A DNA stretch of 64,000 bases from Streptomyces coffeae (GTDB lineage Bacteria; Actinomycetota; Actinomycetes; Streptomycetales; Streptomycetaceae), in the NCBI RefSeq assembly GCF_016741875.1, contig NZ_JAERRF010000005.1:248001-312000 (forward strand), written 5' to 3'. The translations under genes were made by a program, and so were the position numbers. The notes beneath the pieces were generated by a model, which had not been told where the DNA came from, made no database searches, and saw only the letters and a list, made by a program, of their open reading frames with translations. This document shows, one piece after another, positions 8,904-16,249 of the stretch (the stretch's first letter is position 1; every line of letters starts with the position of its first letter).

Positions 8904-9143
8904 ATGGCGGGTCACAACCACGGACACACCCCGGCCGCCTGGACCGGTGTCACCATCGCCTTCATCGGCTTCTGCGTCGCCGGTGCCTTCACCGTGCTGG
9001 CCAATCCGCTCGGTTTCTGGGCGGGCATGGTCATCGTCGCGCTCGGTGGTGTGGTCGGTGTCGCGATGCGCGCGGCCGGGCTCGGGATGCCGAAGGCGCA
9101 GCCCCACCCGCGGCCCCGCCCCGAGGCGCAGACCCAGCAGTAG
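8904..9143 (+). CDS. HGxxPAAW-motif small membrane protein
   Basis: A 79-residue protein opening MAGHNHGHTPAAW, the defining HGxxPAAW motif of a small actinobacterial family. Two transmembrane helices follow (VTIAFIGFCVAGAFTVLA and WAGMVIVALGGVVGVAM) and then a Pro/Gln-rich tail. A clear GAGGAG ribosome site precedes the ATG. Function is unknown. It is conserved in the trpE-trpC interval of streptomycetes as I recall, but a role in tryptophan metabolism is not shown by the sequence. Confidence 0.85.
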   Translation: MAGHNHGHTPAAWTGVTIAFIGFCVAGAFTVLANPLGFWAGMVIVALGGVVGVAMRAAGLGMPKAQPHPRPRPEAQTQQ

Positions 9144-9275
9144 GTGTGACGTCGGGCGCGGCACGGGGCCCGTTCCGGCGCCCGTGGCGGCCGATCCTCG
9201 GCATCGGCCCCGTACGGCGCAGATACGGCAGATCCTGAGCTGCGCCTTCGTCGATCCGCGGGCAGACTCGGCGGT

Positions 9276-9755
9276 GTGAGCGCACCTCTGCCGGCTGCCC
9301 CGGATCCGGCTCCGTCGCCCGCCCCGCCGCCGCCCGGCGGCGGTGCGGTACGGCGGCTTTTTGCGCCCCTGGGGGTGCTCGCGGGCGTCGTCGCCGCCTT
9401 CGGCTACGTGGGCGCCGTCGACCCGCATCAGCCGGGCCACTACCCGGTCTGCCCGGTGCTCCGGCTCACCGGGCTGTACTGCCCGGCCTGCGGGGGCCTG
9501 CGCGGCGCCCACGCCCTCGCTCACGGCGATCTGCCCGCGGCGCTGCGCGACAACGCCCTCGCGGTCCTCTGCTACGCCCTGCTCGCGGTGTGCTGGCTGG
9601 TGTGGTGTGCGCGGTCCGTGGCCGGAGGGCGGTTCCCCCTGATGCGGGGGCGGCCGTTCACCCCGCGCGGCTGGCAGGTCCGGGCGTTCCTCGGGGTTGT
9701 AGTGATCTTCACGATCGTCCGGAATTCCCCGTTCGGGGGACTACTGACGCCGTGA
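9276..9755 (+). CDS. DUF2752 family membrane protein
   Basis: A 159-residue protein with a short Pro-rich N-terminus and three hydrophobic segments. The DUF2752 signature is seen as CPVLRLTGLYCPACGGLRGAH (about residues 65-85), where the C-P-x-C-G-x-x-R cluster may bind a metal or a thiol. Function is unknown. The start is GTG. Its stop lies only 12 bp before the putative Trp leader ORF, so the attenuator promoter, if separate, must lie within the end of this gene. Confidence 0.8.
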   Translation: MSAPLPAAPDPAPSPAPPPPGGGAVRRLFAPLGVLAGVVAAFGYVGAVDPHQPGHYPVCPVLRLTGLYCPACGGLRGAHALAHGDLPAALRDNALAVLCYALLAVCWLVWCARSVAGGRFPLMRGRPFTPRGWQVRAFLGVVVIFTIVRNSPFGGLLTP

Positions 9756-9767
9756 CCGTTGTTGTGT

Positions 9768-9821
9768 ATGTCCATGTGGTGGGACTCGGCGTCAACCGGA
9801 TGCGAGACCTGGGTCCTCTGA
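9768..9821 (+). CDS. trpL: Putative tryptophan leader peptide (17 codons, three Trp)
   Basis: A short ORF, ATG at 9768 (or in-frame ATG at 9774) to TGA at 9819-9821, reads MSMWWDSASTGCETWVL. Three of 17 codons are TGG, two adjacent (9777-9782). Trp is normally about 1-2 percent, so this enrichment directly upstream of trpC is the classical mark of a ribosome-stalling leader peptide. A strong hairpin follows at 9836-9870, before trpC at 9913. Weak points are the absence of a good ribosome site (leaderless translation is possible) and no clear promoter. Attenuation of trpCMBA is inferred, not shown. Confidence 0.65.
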   Translation: MSMWWDSASTGCETWVL

Positions 9822-9835
9822 CAGCTACCATCGCA

Positions 9836-9870
9836 GTGCCTGGTGCAGCGGTTGACCGCCCCACCGGCAC
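9836..9870 (+). promoter_or_regulatory. Putative trp attenuator hairpin
   Basis: GTGCC (9836-9840) pairs with GGCAC (9866-9870) and GGTG (9842-9845) with CACC (9862-9865). An inner stem GCGGT/ACCGC (9848-9852 with 9855-9859) sits within. It begins 15 nt after the leader stop codon and ends 42 nt before trpC. A stalled ribosome at the tandem Trp codons could change its folding. No U-tract follows. Confidence 0.5.
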
Positions 9871-9912
9871 CGACCATCTGCTTCATCCCCATCCGGGAAG
9901 GGGGCCGCTCGC

Positions 9913-10722
9913 GTGAGTGTGCTCGACGAGATCATCGACGGAGTCCGTGCCGACCTTGCGGAGCGGCAGGCACGCGTCACCCTCGACGAGCTCAAGGAGC
10001 GGGCGGCCAAGGCGCAGCCGGCCAAGGACGGTGTCGCGGCCCTCAAGGGCGACAGCGTCAAGGTGATCTGCGAGGTCAAGCGGTCCAGCCCGTCCAAGGG
10101 CGCGCTGGCCGCCATCGCCGACCCGGCCGGGCTCGCCGCCGACTACGAGGCGGGCGGCGCCGCCGTCATCAGCGTGCTGACCGAGCAGCGCCGCTTCGGC
10201 GGATCGCTGGCCGACCTGGAGGCGGTGCGCGCCAGGGTCGACATCCCGGTGCTCCGCAAGGACTTCATCGTCACCTCCTACCAGCTGTGGGAGGCGCGGG
10301 CGTACGGCGCGGACGTGGTGCTGCTGATCGTCTCCGCACTGGACCAGGAGGCCCTGGTCTCCCTCATCGAGCGGGCCGAGTCGATCGGGCTGACCCCGTT
10401 GATCGAGGTGCACGACGAGGAGGAGGTCGCGCGGGCGGTGGACGCCGGAGCGCGGCTCATCGGCGTCAACGCGCGCAATCTGAAGACCCTCGAGGTGGAC
10501 CGCGGCAACTTCGCCCGGGTCGCGCCGGAGATCCCGGACAACATCGTGAAGATCGCCGAGTCCGGCGTGCGCGGCCCGCACGACCTGATCGCCTACGCCA
10601 ACGACGGCGCGGACGCCGTGCTGGTCGGCGAGTCCCTGGTGACCGGACGCGACCCCAAGGGCGCCGTCGCCGATCTGGTGGCGGCCGGAGCCCATCCGGC
10701 GCTGCGGCACGGGCGGGACTGA
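9913..10722 (+). CDS. trpC: Indole-3-glycerol phosphate synthase
   Basis: TrpC converts CdRP to indole-3-glycerol phosphate. The 269-residue barrel has the family order [17 protein letters not shown] at the N-terminus, then [13 protein letters not shown] with the catalytic Lys, [19 protein letters not shown] (second catalytic Lys), [22 protein letters not shown] and [10 protein letters not shown]. The GTG start has a GGGAAGGGGG ribosome site. It is the first gene of the trpC-trpM-trpB-trpA unit and lies behind the putative attenuator. Confidence 0.97.
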   Translation: MSVLDEIIDGVRADLAERQARVTLDELKERAAKAQPAKDGVAALKGDSVKVICEVKRSSPSKGALAAIADPAGLAADYEAGGAAVISVLTEQRRFGGSLADLEAVRARVDIPVLRKDFIVTSYQLWEARAYGADVVLLIVSALDQEALVSLIERAESIGLTPLIEVHDEEEVARAVDAGARLIGVNARNLKTLEVDRGNFARVAPEIPDNIVKIAESGVRGPHDLIAYANDGADAVLVGESLVTGRDPKGAVADLVAAGAHPALRHGRD

Positions 10723-10728
10723 CGGATC

Positions 10729-10881
10729 ATGGAGGCATACGCACGCTTGGCCCGGGGGTGCCGTCCCCGGGGCTGCCGTGCGCCCGCACGACGGGTGCGC
10801 GGACGGCGCGTGCGCTATCACATCGGATGCGAACCGGGACAGATCAACGGGCGCCGATGGCGGCGTACGGCGCACCGCTGA
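10729..10881 (+). CDS. trpM: Tryptophan biosynthesis modulator TrpM (50 aa)
   Basis: A 50-residue, strongly basic, Cys-containing ORF: MEAYARLARGCRPRGCRAPA at the N-terminus, then an Arg-rich core RRVRGRRVRY and ending GRRWRRTAHR. It starts 6 bp after the trpC stop. Position between trpC and trpB, size and the CRPRGCRAPARRVRGRRVRY block agree with the small streptomycete protein TrpM (formerly TrpX), reported to modulate tryptophan biosynthesis and differentiation in S. coelicolor. Identification is from memory of that family. No good ribosome site is visible, so translation is probably coupled to trpC. Confidence 0.75.
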   Translation: MEAYARLARGCRPRGCRAPARRVRGRRVRYHIGCEPGQINGRRWRRTAHR

Positions 10882-11086
10882 CACCGGCAGAGGTGCCGTA
10901 GGCCGTACCGTGCCGCGGCCGCCAGGCCGTCCGGACACCGGGGGATCCCAGCGTTCCCCCGCGGTCCGGCGACTGCCCCGGCTCCGTGAGGCACCGGCCC
11001 CTGCTTGTCGCCCCGTCCCGTGCCGGCGGCGGTGTGCCCGTCCCGCGTTGTGATCGTCATCCATCGAGACCTGCGGAGTACAGCGA

Positions 11087-12322
11087 ATGTCCTCTGATTT
11101 CTTCATCCCGGACCCGGAAGGTCAGGTCCCCAGCGCCCAGGGGTATTTCGGCGCGTTCGGCGGCAAGTTCATCCCCGAGGCGCTCGTCGCCGCGGTGGAC
11201 GAGGTCGCCGCCGAGTACGAGAAGGCGAAGTCCGATCCGGCGTTCGCCGCCGAGCTCGAGGACCTCCTGGTCAACTACACGGGGCGGCCCAGCGCCCTGA
11301 CCGAGGTGCCGCGGTTCGCCGAGCACGCGGGCGGCGCGCGGATCTTCCTCAAGCGGGAGGACCTCAACCACACCGGCTCACACAAGATCAACAACGTGCT
11401 GGGGCAGGCCCTGCTCACCAAGCGGATGGGCAAGACCCGGGTCATCGCCGAGACCGGGGCCGGACAGCACGGGGTGGCCACGGCCACCGCCTGCGCCCTG
11501 TTCGGACTCGAGTGCACGATCTACATGGGCGAGGTGGACACCCAGCGGCAGGCTCTCAACGTGGCCCGGATGCGGATGCTGGGCGCCGAGGTCATCGCCG
11601 TGAAGTCCGGCAGCCGGACCCTGAAGGACGCCATCAACGAGGCGTTCCGCGACTGGGTCGCCAATGTGGACCGCACCCATTACCTCTTCGGCACCGTGGC
11701 CGGACCGCACCCCTTCCCCGCCCTGGTGCGCGACTTCCACCGGGTGATCGGGGTGGAGGCGCGGCGGCAGATCCTGGAGCGCACCGGGCGGCTGCCCGAC
11801 GCCGTGGCGGCCTGTGTGGGCGGCGGCTCCAACGCGATCGGGCTGTTCCATGCCTTCCTGCCGGACGAGAGCGTGCGGGTCGTCGGCTTCGAGCCCGCGG
11901 GACACGGGGTGGACAGCGGTGAGCACGCCGCGACCCTCAGCCAGGGCGAGCCGGGCATCCTGCACGGCTCCCGGTCCTACGTCCTCCAGGACGAGGACGG
12001 GCAGATCACCGAGCCGTACTCGATCTCGGCCGGTCTGGACTACCCCGGTGTCGGCCCCGAGCACGCGTATCTGAAGGACATCGGCCGCGCCGAATACCGG
12101 GCGATCACCGACGACGGCGCCATGCAGGCGCTGCGGCTGCTGTCGCGGACCGAGGGCATCATCCCGGCGATCGAAAGCGCCCACGCGCTGGCCGGGGCAC
12201 TGGACCTGGGGCGTGAGCTGGGCGAGGGCGGCCTGATCGTCGTCAATCTCTCCGGGCGCGGCGACAAGGACATGGACACCGCGGCGCGGTATTTCGGGCT
12301 GTACGACGAGGGAGCGAAGTGA
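11087..12322 (+). CDS. trpB: Tryptophan synthase beta chain
   Basis: TrpB condenses indole with serine using PLP. The 411-residue protein has the N-terminal [15 protein letters not shown] block, the PLP lysine at 100 in [23 protein letters not shown], the phosphate-binding GGGSNAIG loop and [10 protein letters not shown] near the end. A 205-bp gap separates it from trpM; I saw no gene there. Its stop overlaps the trpA ATG (TGATG), which fits the obligate alpha2beta2 complex. Confidence 0.97.
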   Translation: MSSDFFIPDPEGQVPSAQGYFGAFGGKFIPEALVAAVDEVAAEYEKAKSDPAFAAELEDLLVNYTGRPSALTEVPRFAEHAGGARIFLKREDLNHTGSHKINNVLGQALLTKRMGKTRVIAETGAGQHGVATATACALFGLECTIYMGEVDTQRQALNVARMRMLGAEVIAVKSGSRTLKDAINEAFRDWVANVDRTHYLFGTVAGPHPFPALVRDFHRVIGVEARRQILERTGRLPDAVAACVGGGSNAIGLFHAFLPDESVRVVGFEPAGHGVDSGEHAATLSQGEPGILHGSRSYVLQDEDGQITEPYSISAGLDYPGVGPEHAYLKDIGRAEYRAITDDGAMQALRLLSRTEGIIPAIESAHALAGALDLGRELGEGGLIVVNLSGRGDKDMDTAARYFGLYDEGAK

Positions 12323-13137
12323 TGGCCGGAAATCTGGAGCTGCTGTCGTCCGTCCTGGCCAACGCCAAGAGCGAGGGGCGCGCCGCGCTCGTCGGCTATC
12401 TGCCCGCCGGATTCCCCACCGTGGACGGCGGGGTGGCCGCGATGACCGCCATGATCGAGGGCGGCTGCGATGTGGTCGAGGTCGGCCTGCCACACAGTGA
12501 CCCGGTGCTCGACGGACCGGTGATCCAGACCGCCGATGACATCGCCCTGCGCGGCGGGGTGAAGATCCGCGACGTCATCCGGACCGTCGGCGAGGTGCAC
12601 GCGGCCACCGGTGCGCCGATCCTGTGCATGACGTACTGGAACCCGGTGGACCGCTATGGACCCGAGCGGTTCGCCGCCGATCTGGCCGAGGCCGGGGGAG
12701 CGGGCTGCATCCTGCCCGATCTGCCGGTCGAGGAGTCCGAGGTGTGGCGGAAGGCCGCCGAGCAGCACGGTCTGGCGACCGTGTTCGTGGTGGCGCCCAG
12801 CAGCCGGGACGAGCGGCTGGCGAAGATCACGGCGGCGGGCAGCGGCTTTGTCTACGCGGCCTCCCTGATGGGCGTCACCGGCACCCGTGAATCGGTGGGT
12901 CTGGAGGCACGTGAGCTGGTGGAGCGCACCCGCGCCACCACCGAGCTGCCGGTGTGCGTGGGCCTCGGGGTCTCCAACGCGACACAGGCGGCGGAGGTCG
13001 CGGCGTTCGCGGACGGGGTCATCGTGGGCTCGGCGTTCGTGAAGCGGATGCTGGAGGCCGCCGACCACGAGGCCGGGCTCCAGGCGGTGCGCGAGCTGGC
13101 CGGTGAGCTCGCCGAGGGCGTTCGCGTCCCTCGTTAG
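12322..13137 (+). CDS. trpA: Tryptophan synthase alpha chain
   Basis: TrpA cleaves indole-3-glycerol phosphate to indole for TrpB. The 271-residue barrel carries the catalytic Glu at 53 in VVEVGLPHSDP and the catalytic Asp at 64 in VLDGPVIQT, followed by MTYWNPVDRYG, LPDLPVEES, VVAPSSRDERL, VYAASLMGVTGTR and VGLGVSNATQ. I take the ATG at 12322, which overlaps the trpB stop by one base; a GTG one codon earlier is possible. GAGGGAG precedes it. It is the last trp gene and is followed by a hairpin. Confidence 0.96.
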   Translation: MAGNLELLSSVLANAKSEGRAALVGYLPAGFPTVDGGVAAMTAMIEGGCDVVEVGLPHSDPVLDGPVIQTADDIALRGGVKIRDVIRTVGEVHAATGAPILCMTYWNPVDRYGPERFAADLAEAGGAGCILPDLPVEESEVWRKAAEQHGLATVFVVAPSSRDERLAKITAAGSGFVYAASLMGVTGTRESVGLEARELVERTRATTELPVCVGLGVSNATQAAEVAAFADGVIVGSAFVKRMLEAADHEAGLQAVRELAGELAEGVRVPR

Positions 13138-13150
13138 AGGGAATCGCGGG

Positions 13151-13178
13151 GCGGAGGAGCTCAAGCGTGCTCCTCCGC
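13151..13178 (+). terminator. Hairpin at the end of the trp operon
   Basis: A perfect 10-bp stem GCGGAGGAGC/GCTCCTCCGC (13151-13160 with 13169-13178) around an 8-nt loop begins 14 nt after the trpA stop. It supports a start downstream of it for the next gene. Confidence 0.7.
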
Positions 13179-13193
13179 CTCGTTAGGCGTGGG

Positions 13194-13988
13194 GTGAGCC
13201 AGAAAAACCGTGAGGGAAAGCGCAGCGCCCGTGAGCGGCTGCGGGAACAGCGCGAGAAGGACAGGGCGCGCAACAAGCGGAAGCGGACGATGGGCGCCGT
13301 CGGGGCGGTCGTGGCCGTGCTCGCGGTGGCCGCCGGGGTGGGCATGTTCGCGTCCAACGCAACCAAGGACTCGGGAAAATCCGGCAGTTCGGTGGAGCCG
13401 CCGCGGGGCGCGGTCGGCAAGGGCCGGATGGTGATCGAGACCGGGAAGTCCGCCAAGCCGGGACGGCCCGCCCCCTCGACGCTGAACGTCTACGAGGACT
13501 TCCGCTGCCCCGGCTGCAAACAGTTCGAGGATGTCTTCCGCACCGCTCTGCACGACTTGCAGGACATCGGCCGGCTGAAGGTCCGCTACCACCTCGTGAC
13601 GATCATCGACGGCAACATGGGCGGCATCGGCTCGCTGCACTCGGCGAACGCGGCGGCCTGCGCCCAGGACGCGGGGAAGTTCCGGGCGTACCACGATGTG
13701 CTCTACAAGCATCAGCCCGACGAGACCCGCGACACCTACGCCAACAAGAACCGGCTGATCAAGCTGGCGGGCACGGTCCCGGGGCTCGACACCCCCGCCT
13801 TCCGCTCCTGTGTGAAGGACGGCCGCCACAACGGCTGGGTGAAGAAGTCCAGCGACTCCTTCAACCACTCCGGCTTCGCGTCGACCCCGACCGTGCTGCT
13901 GAACGGGAAGTCGATCTACGGCAAGCCCGACAAGCCGCTGAGCCCCAACAAGCTCAAGCGGATGGTCGCCGCGGCGGCTCGGGGCTGA
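13194..13988 (+). CDS. Membrane-anchored DsbA-family thiol-disulfide oxidoreductase
   Basis: A 264-residue protein: a highly basic cytoplasmic N-terminus (residues 3-32), one transmembrane helix (about 33-54) and an extracytoplasmic thioredoxin-fold domain. The latter has STLNVYEDFRCPGC with the CPGC redox pair at 105-108 and the cis-Pro region FASTPTVLLNGK. It should oxidise or isomerise disulfides in exported proteins. The GTG at 13194 is chosen because the earlier in-frame start (13167) lies inside the trp terminator hairpin. Gene order before lgt is typical for streptomycetes. Confidence 0.85.
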   Translation: MSQKNREGKRSARERLREQREKDRARNKRKRTMGAVGAVVAVLAVAAGVGMFASNATKDSGKSGSSVEPPRGAVGKGRMVIETGKSAKPGRPAPSTLNVYEDFRCPGCKQFEDVFRTALHDLQDIGRLKVRYHLVTIIDGNMGGIGSLHSANAAACAQDAGKFRAYHDVLYKHQPDETRDTYANKNRLIKLAGTVPGLDTPAFRSCVKDGRHNGWVKKSSDSFNHSGFASTPTVLLNGKSIYGKPDKPLSPNKLKRMVAAAARG

Positions 13989-14006
13989 GCCCGTTATGCA
14001 GCCGTT

Positions 14007-14041
14007 GTGCCGGGTGGGTTGTGGTATTTGCCGCCCGGCAC
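14007..14041 (+). terminator. Hairpin between the DsbA-like gene and lgt
   Basis: GTGCCGGGTGG (14007-14017) pairs with CCGCCCGGCAC (14031-14041) with one G-T pair and a 13-nt loop. It lies 19 nt before the lgt ATG and could be a terminator or an lgt leader structure. Confidence 0.45.
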
Positions 14042-14059
14042 GGTAGCGTCGACCCTGTC

Positions 14060-15043
14060 ATGGACCTCGCTTACATTCCCAGCCCGTCGTCCGGCGTGAT
14101 CTATCTCGGTCCGATCCCGCTGCGCGGCTATGCGTTCTGCATCATCATCGGTGTCTTCGTGGCGGTCTGGCTCGGTGGCCGGCGCTGGGTCGCCCGGGGC
14201 GGCAGGGTCGGCACCGTTGCCGACATCGCCGTCTGGGCGGTGCCCTTCGGCCTGGTCGGCGGACGTCTGTACCACGTCATCACCGACTACGAGCTGTACT
14301 TCACGGAGGGCCGGAACTGGGTCGACGCGTTCAAGATCTGGGAGGGCGGCCTCGGGATCTGGGGGGCCGTCGCGCTCGGTGCGCTGGGCGCCTGGATCGG
14401 CTGCCGCCGCCGGGGGATCCCGCTCCCGGCCTACGCGGACGCCATCGCGCCCGGGATCGCCTTCGCCCAGGCGATCGGCCGCTGGGGCAACTGGTTCAAC
14501 CAGGAGCTCTACGGCAAGGCCACCACCCTGCCCTGGGGCCTGAAGATCGACGCCGACGCCGACGCGGGCCGGGTGGCCGGTACGTACCACCCGACCTTCC
14601 TGTACGAGTCGCTGTGGTGCGTCGGTGTCGCGCTGCTGGTGATCTGGGCGGACCGGCGCTTCAAGCTGGGGCATGGCAGGGCGTTCGCCCTCTACGTCGC
14701 CTCCTACACGGTGGGCCGCTTCTGGATCGAGTATCTGCGGGTGGACGACGCCCACCATGTGCTCGGCATGCGGCTCAACAACTGGACCTCGATCGTCGTC
14801 TTCGTCGGTGCGGTCGTCTACATGGTGCTCTCCGCGAAGAAGGCGCCGGGCCGGGAGACCATGGTCGAGCCCGCGGCCGTGGAGGACGGCGCGGCCGCCT
14901 CCGCGACGGGCGAGGACGCCGCCGGGGATGCCAAGCCCGTCCCGAGCGCCAAGACGGCCAAGGGCACCGAAACGGCCAAGGGCACCGAGGGTGCCGGGGA
15001 CGCCGACTCCACGGTGTCCCCGGAGGCGGAACCCTCCAAGTAG
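14060..15043 (+). CDS. lgt: Prolipoprotein diacylglyceryl transferase
   Basis: Lgt transfers diacylglycerol from phosphatidylglycerol to the lipobox Cys of exported prolipoproteins, such as the GH114-like protein and LivK in this window. The 327-residue polytopic protein has the expected pieces: YAFCIIIGVFVAVWLGGRRW, VPFGLVGGRLYHVITDYELY, IWEGGLGIWGAV, the Lgt signature region AQAIGRWGNWFNQELYG and YHPTFLYESLW. A hydrophilic Ala/Lys-rich C-terminal tail of about 55 residues is a high-GC actinobacterial extension. ATG 14060 gives the family N-terminus. Confidence 0.96.
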   Translation: MDLAYIPSPSSGVIYLGPIPLRGYAFCIIIGVFVAVWLGGRRWVARGGRVGTVADIAVWAVPFGLVGGRLYHVITDYELYFTEGRNWVDAFKIWEGGLGIWGAVALGALGAWIGCRRRGIPLPAYADAIAPGIAFAQAIGRWGNWFNQELYGKATTLPWGLKIDADADAGRVAGTYHPTFLYESLWCVGVALLVIWADRRFKLGHGRAFALYVASYTVGRFWIEYLRVDDAHHVLGMRLNNWTSIVVFVGAVVYMVLSAKKAPGRETMVEPAAVEDGAAASATGEDAAGDAKPVPSAKTAKGTETAKGTEGAGDADSTVSPEAEPSK

Positions 15044-15056
15044 CGCACCGCAGAAG

Positions 15057-15093
15057 GCCGCCGAACCCACCGGGTTCGGCGGCTTTCGCGTTT
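15057..15093 (+). terminator. Strong terminator after lgt
   Basis: A perfect 12-bp stem GCCGCCGAACCC/GGGTTCGGCGGC (15057-15068 with 15072-15083), 3-nt loop, followed by TTTCGCGTTT. This is a near-canonical intrinsic terminator 13 nt after the lgt stop. Confidence 0.85.
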
Positions 15094-15210
15094 ACGCAGG
15101 TCAGCGAGGTAAGTTCGGCCTTCCTTGCTGGCGGGACAGAGGAATTCGCGCGTACCTTCGAAGCGTTGGGGTGAGGGCGGCCCGCCCTCCGCGAAGGGAG
15201 CACTTCTCAG

Positions 15211-15942
15211 ATGTCCGTCATCGACCGCGCCGAGTCACCGCATATCGCCCACCGTGACAACCACACCCACCGGGATGTGAACGGCGGCTGGCTGCGCCCT
15301 GCCGTCTTCGGCGCGATGGACGGTCTGGTCTCCAACCTCGCGCTGATGACCGGTGTCGCGGGCGGTGCGGTGGACCGCCAGACCATCGTGATCGCCGGGC
15401 TCGCCGGGCTCGCGGCCGGTGCGTTCTCGATGGCCGCGGGAGAGTACACCTCCGTCGCCTCCCAGCGTGAGCTGGTCCAGGCCGAGCTGGAGGTGGAGCG
15501 GCGCGAGCTGCGCAAGCACCCGGCGGACGAGCTGGAGGAGCTGGCCGCGCTCTACGAGTCGCGGGGTGTGGAGCCGCGGCTCGCCCGTGAGGTGGCCAAG
15601 CAGCTGTCCAAGGATCCCGAGCAGGCGCTGGAGATACACGCCCGCGAGGAGCTGGGGGTGGACCCGGACGATCTGCCGTCGCCGACGGTCGCCGCGGTGT
15701 CGTCGTTCGGGTCGTTCGCGCTGGGCGCGCTGCTGCCGGTGCTGCCGTATCTGCTGGGCGCGGTGGCGCTGTGGCCCGCGGTGGTCGTGGCGCTGATCGG
15801 GCTGTTCGCCTGTGGTGCGGTGGTGGCCCGGGTGACCGCCCGGAGCTGGTGGTTCAGCGGACTGCGGCAGCTGGCGCTGGGCGGGACGGCGGCCGGTCTG
15901 ACCTACGCCCTGGGCACCTTCTTCGGAACCGCCGTAGGCTAG
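15211..15942 (+). CDS. VIT1/CCC1 family iron/manganese transporter
   Basis: A 243-residue membrane protein of the VIT1/CCC1 family. The first membrane region GAMDGLVSNLALMTGVAGGAV carries the family's D-G-x-x-x-N/D pattern. AAGAFSMAAGEYTSVASQRE, with its conserved MAAGEY, follows. A charged central helix (Glu/Arg-rich, about 85-150) and three C-terminal helices complete it. Relatives move Fe2+ or Mn2+ out of the cytosol. A possible iron-box-like sequence upstream (about 15105-15123) is too degenerate to claim. Confidence 0.85.
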   Translation: MSVIDRAESPHIAHRDNHTHRDVNGGWLRPAVFGAMDGLVSNLALMTGVAGGAVDRQTIVIAGLAGLAAGAFSMAAGEYTSVASQRELVQAELEVERRELRKHPADELEELAALYESRGVEPRLAREVAKQLSKDPEQALEIHAREELGVDPDDLPSPTVAAVSSFGSFALGALLPVLPYLLGAVALWPAVVVALIGLFACGAVVARVTARSWWFSGLRQLALGGTAAGLTYALGTFFGTAVG

Positions 15943-16249
15943 GGCCCGACGAGGGCCCGGCTAGTCATACGGCGATCTGCATCACTATTCCATTACTCGA
16001 GGGTTTCGAGGGTTTTTCGTGCGGGCATAAAGCCGTAACGCGCGGGCAGTGTCGCCCGCCCCCCGCCGTGGCGATGATCGTCGCCCGGTACTTATTGCCT
16101 TGATCACCCCGTGCAGGGGTGTCCGCATGATGAAACGGAATGACCGGTTCCCGAGAACCGCCGCATCATGTAATCTGCACGAAATTTTCGCGGAGGGCCA
16201 ACGTCGTCCCTCGGCACACCCAGATGCCATGACGACGACGGGAGAGCCG
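15943..16249 (+). promoter_or_regulatory. gltB upstream region with putative promoter and operator
   Basis: These 307 bp hold no gene. A small GGGCCC/GGGCCC stem (15942-15958) may end the VIT1-type gene. Tandem CGAGGGTTT units lie near 15998-16015. A promoter can be drawn as TTCCCG (16148-16153), 17 bp, TAATCT (16171-16176). The inverted repeat CGGTTC-CCGA-GAACCG (16145-16160) overlaps its -35, a typical operator position. Start sites and regulator are unproven. Confidence 0.4.

Noticed and set aside
15105..15123. Iron-box-like sequence upstream of the VIT1-type gene
   Set aside because: Only about half of the 19 consensus positions match and the inverted symmetry is poor.
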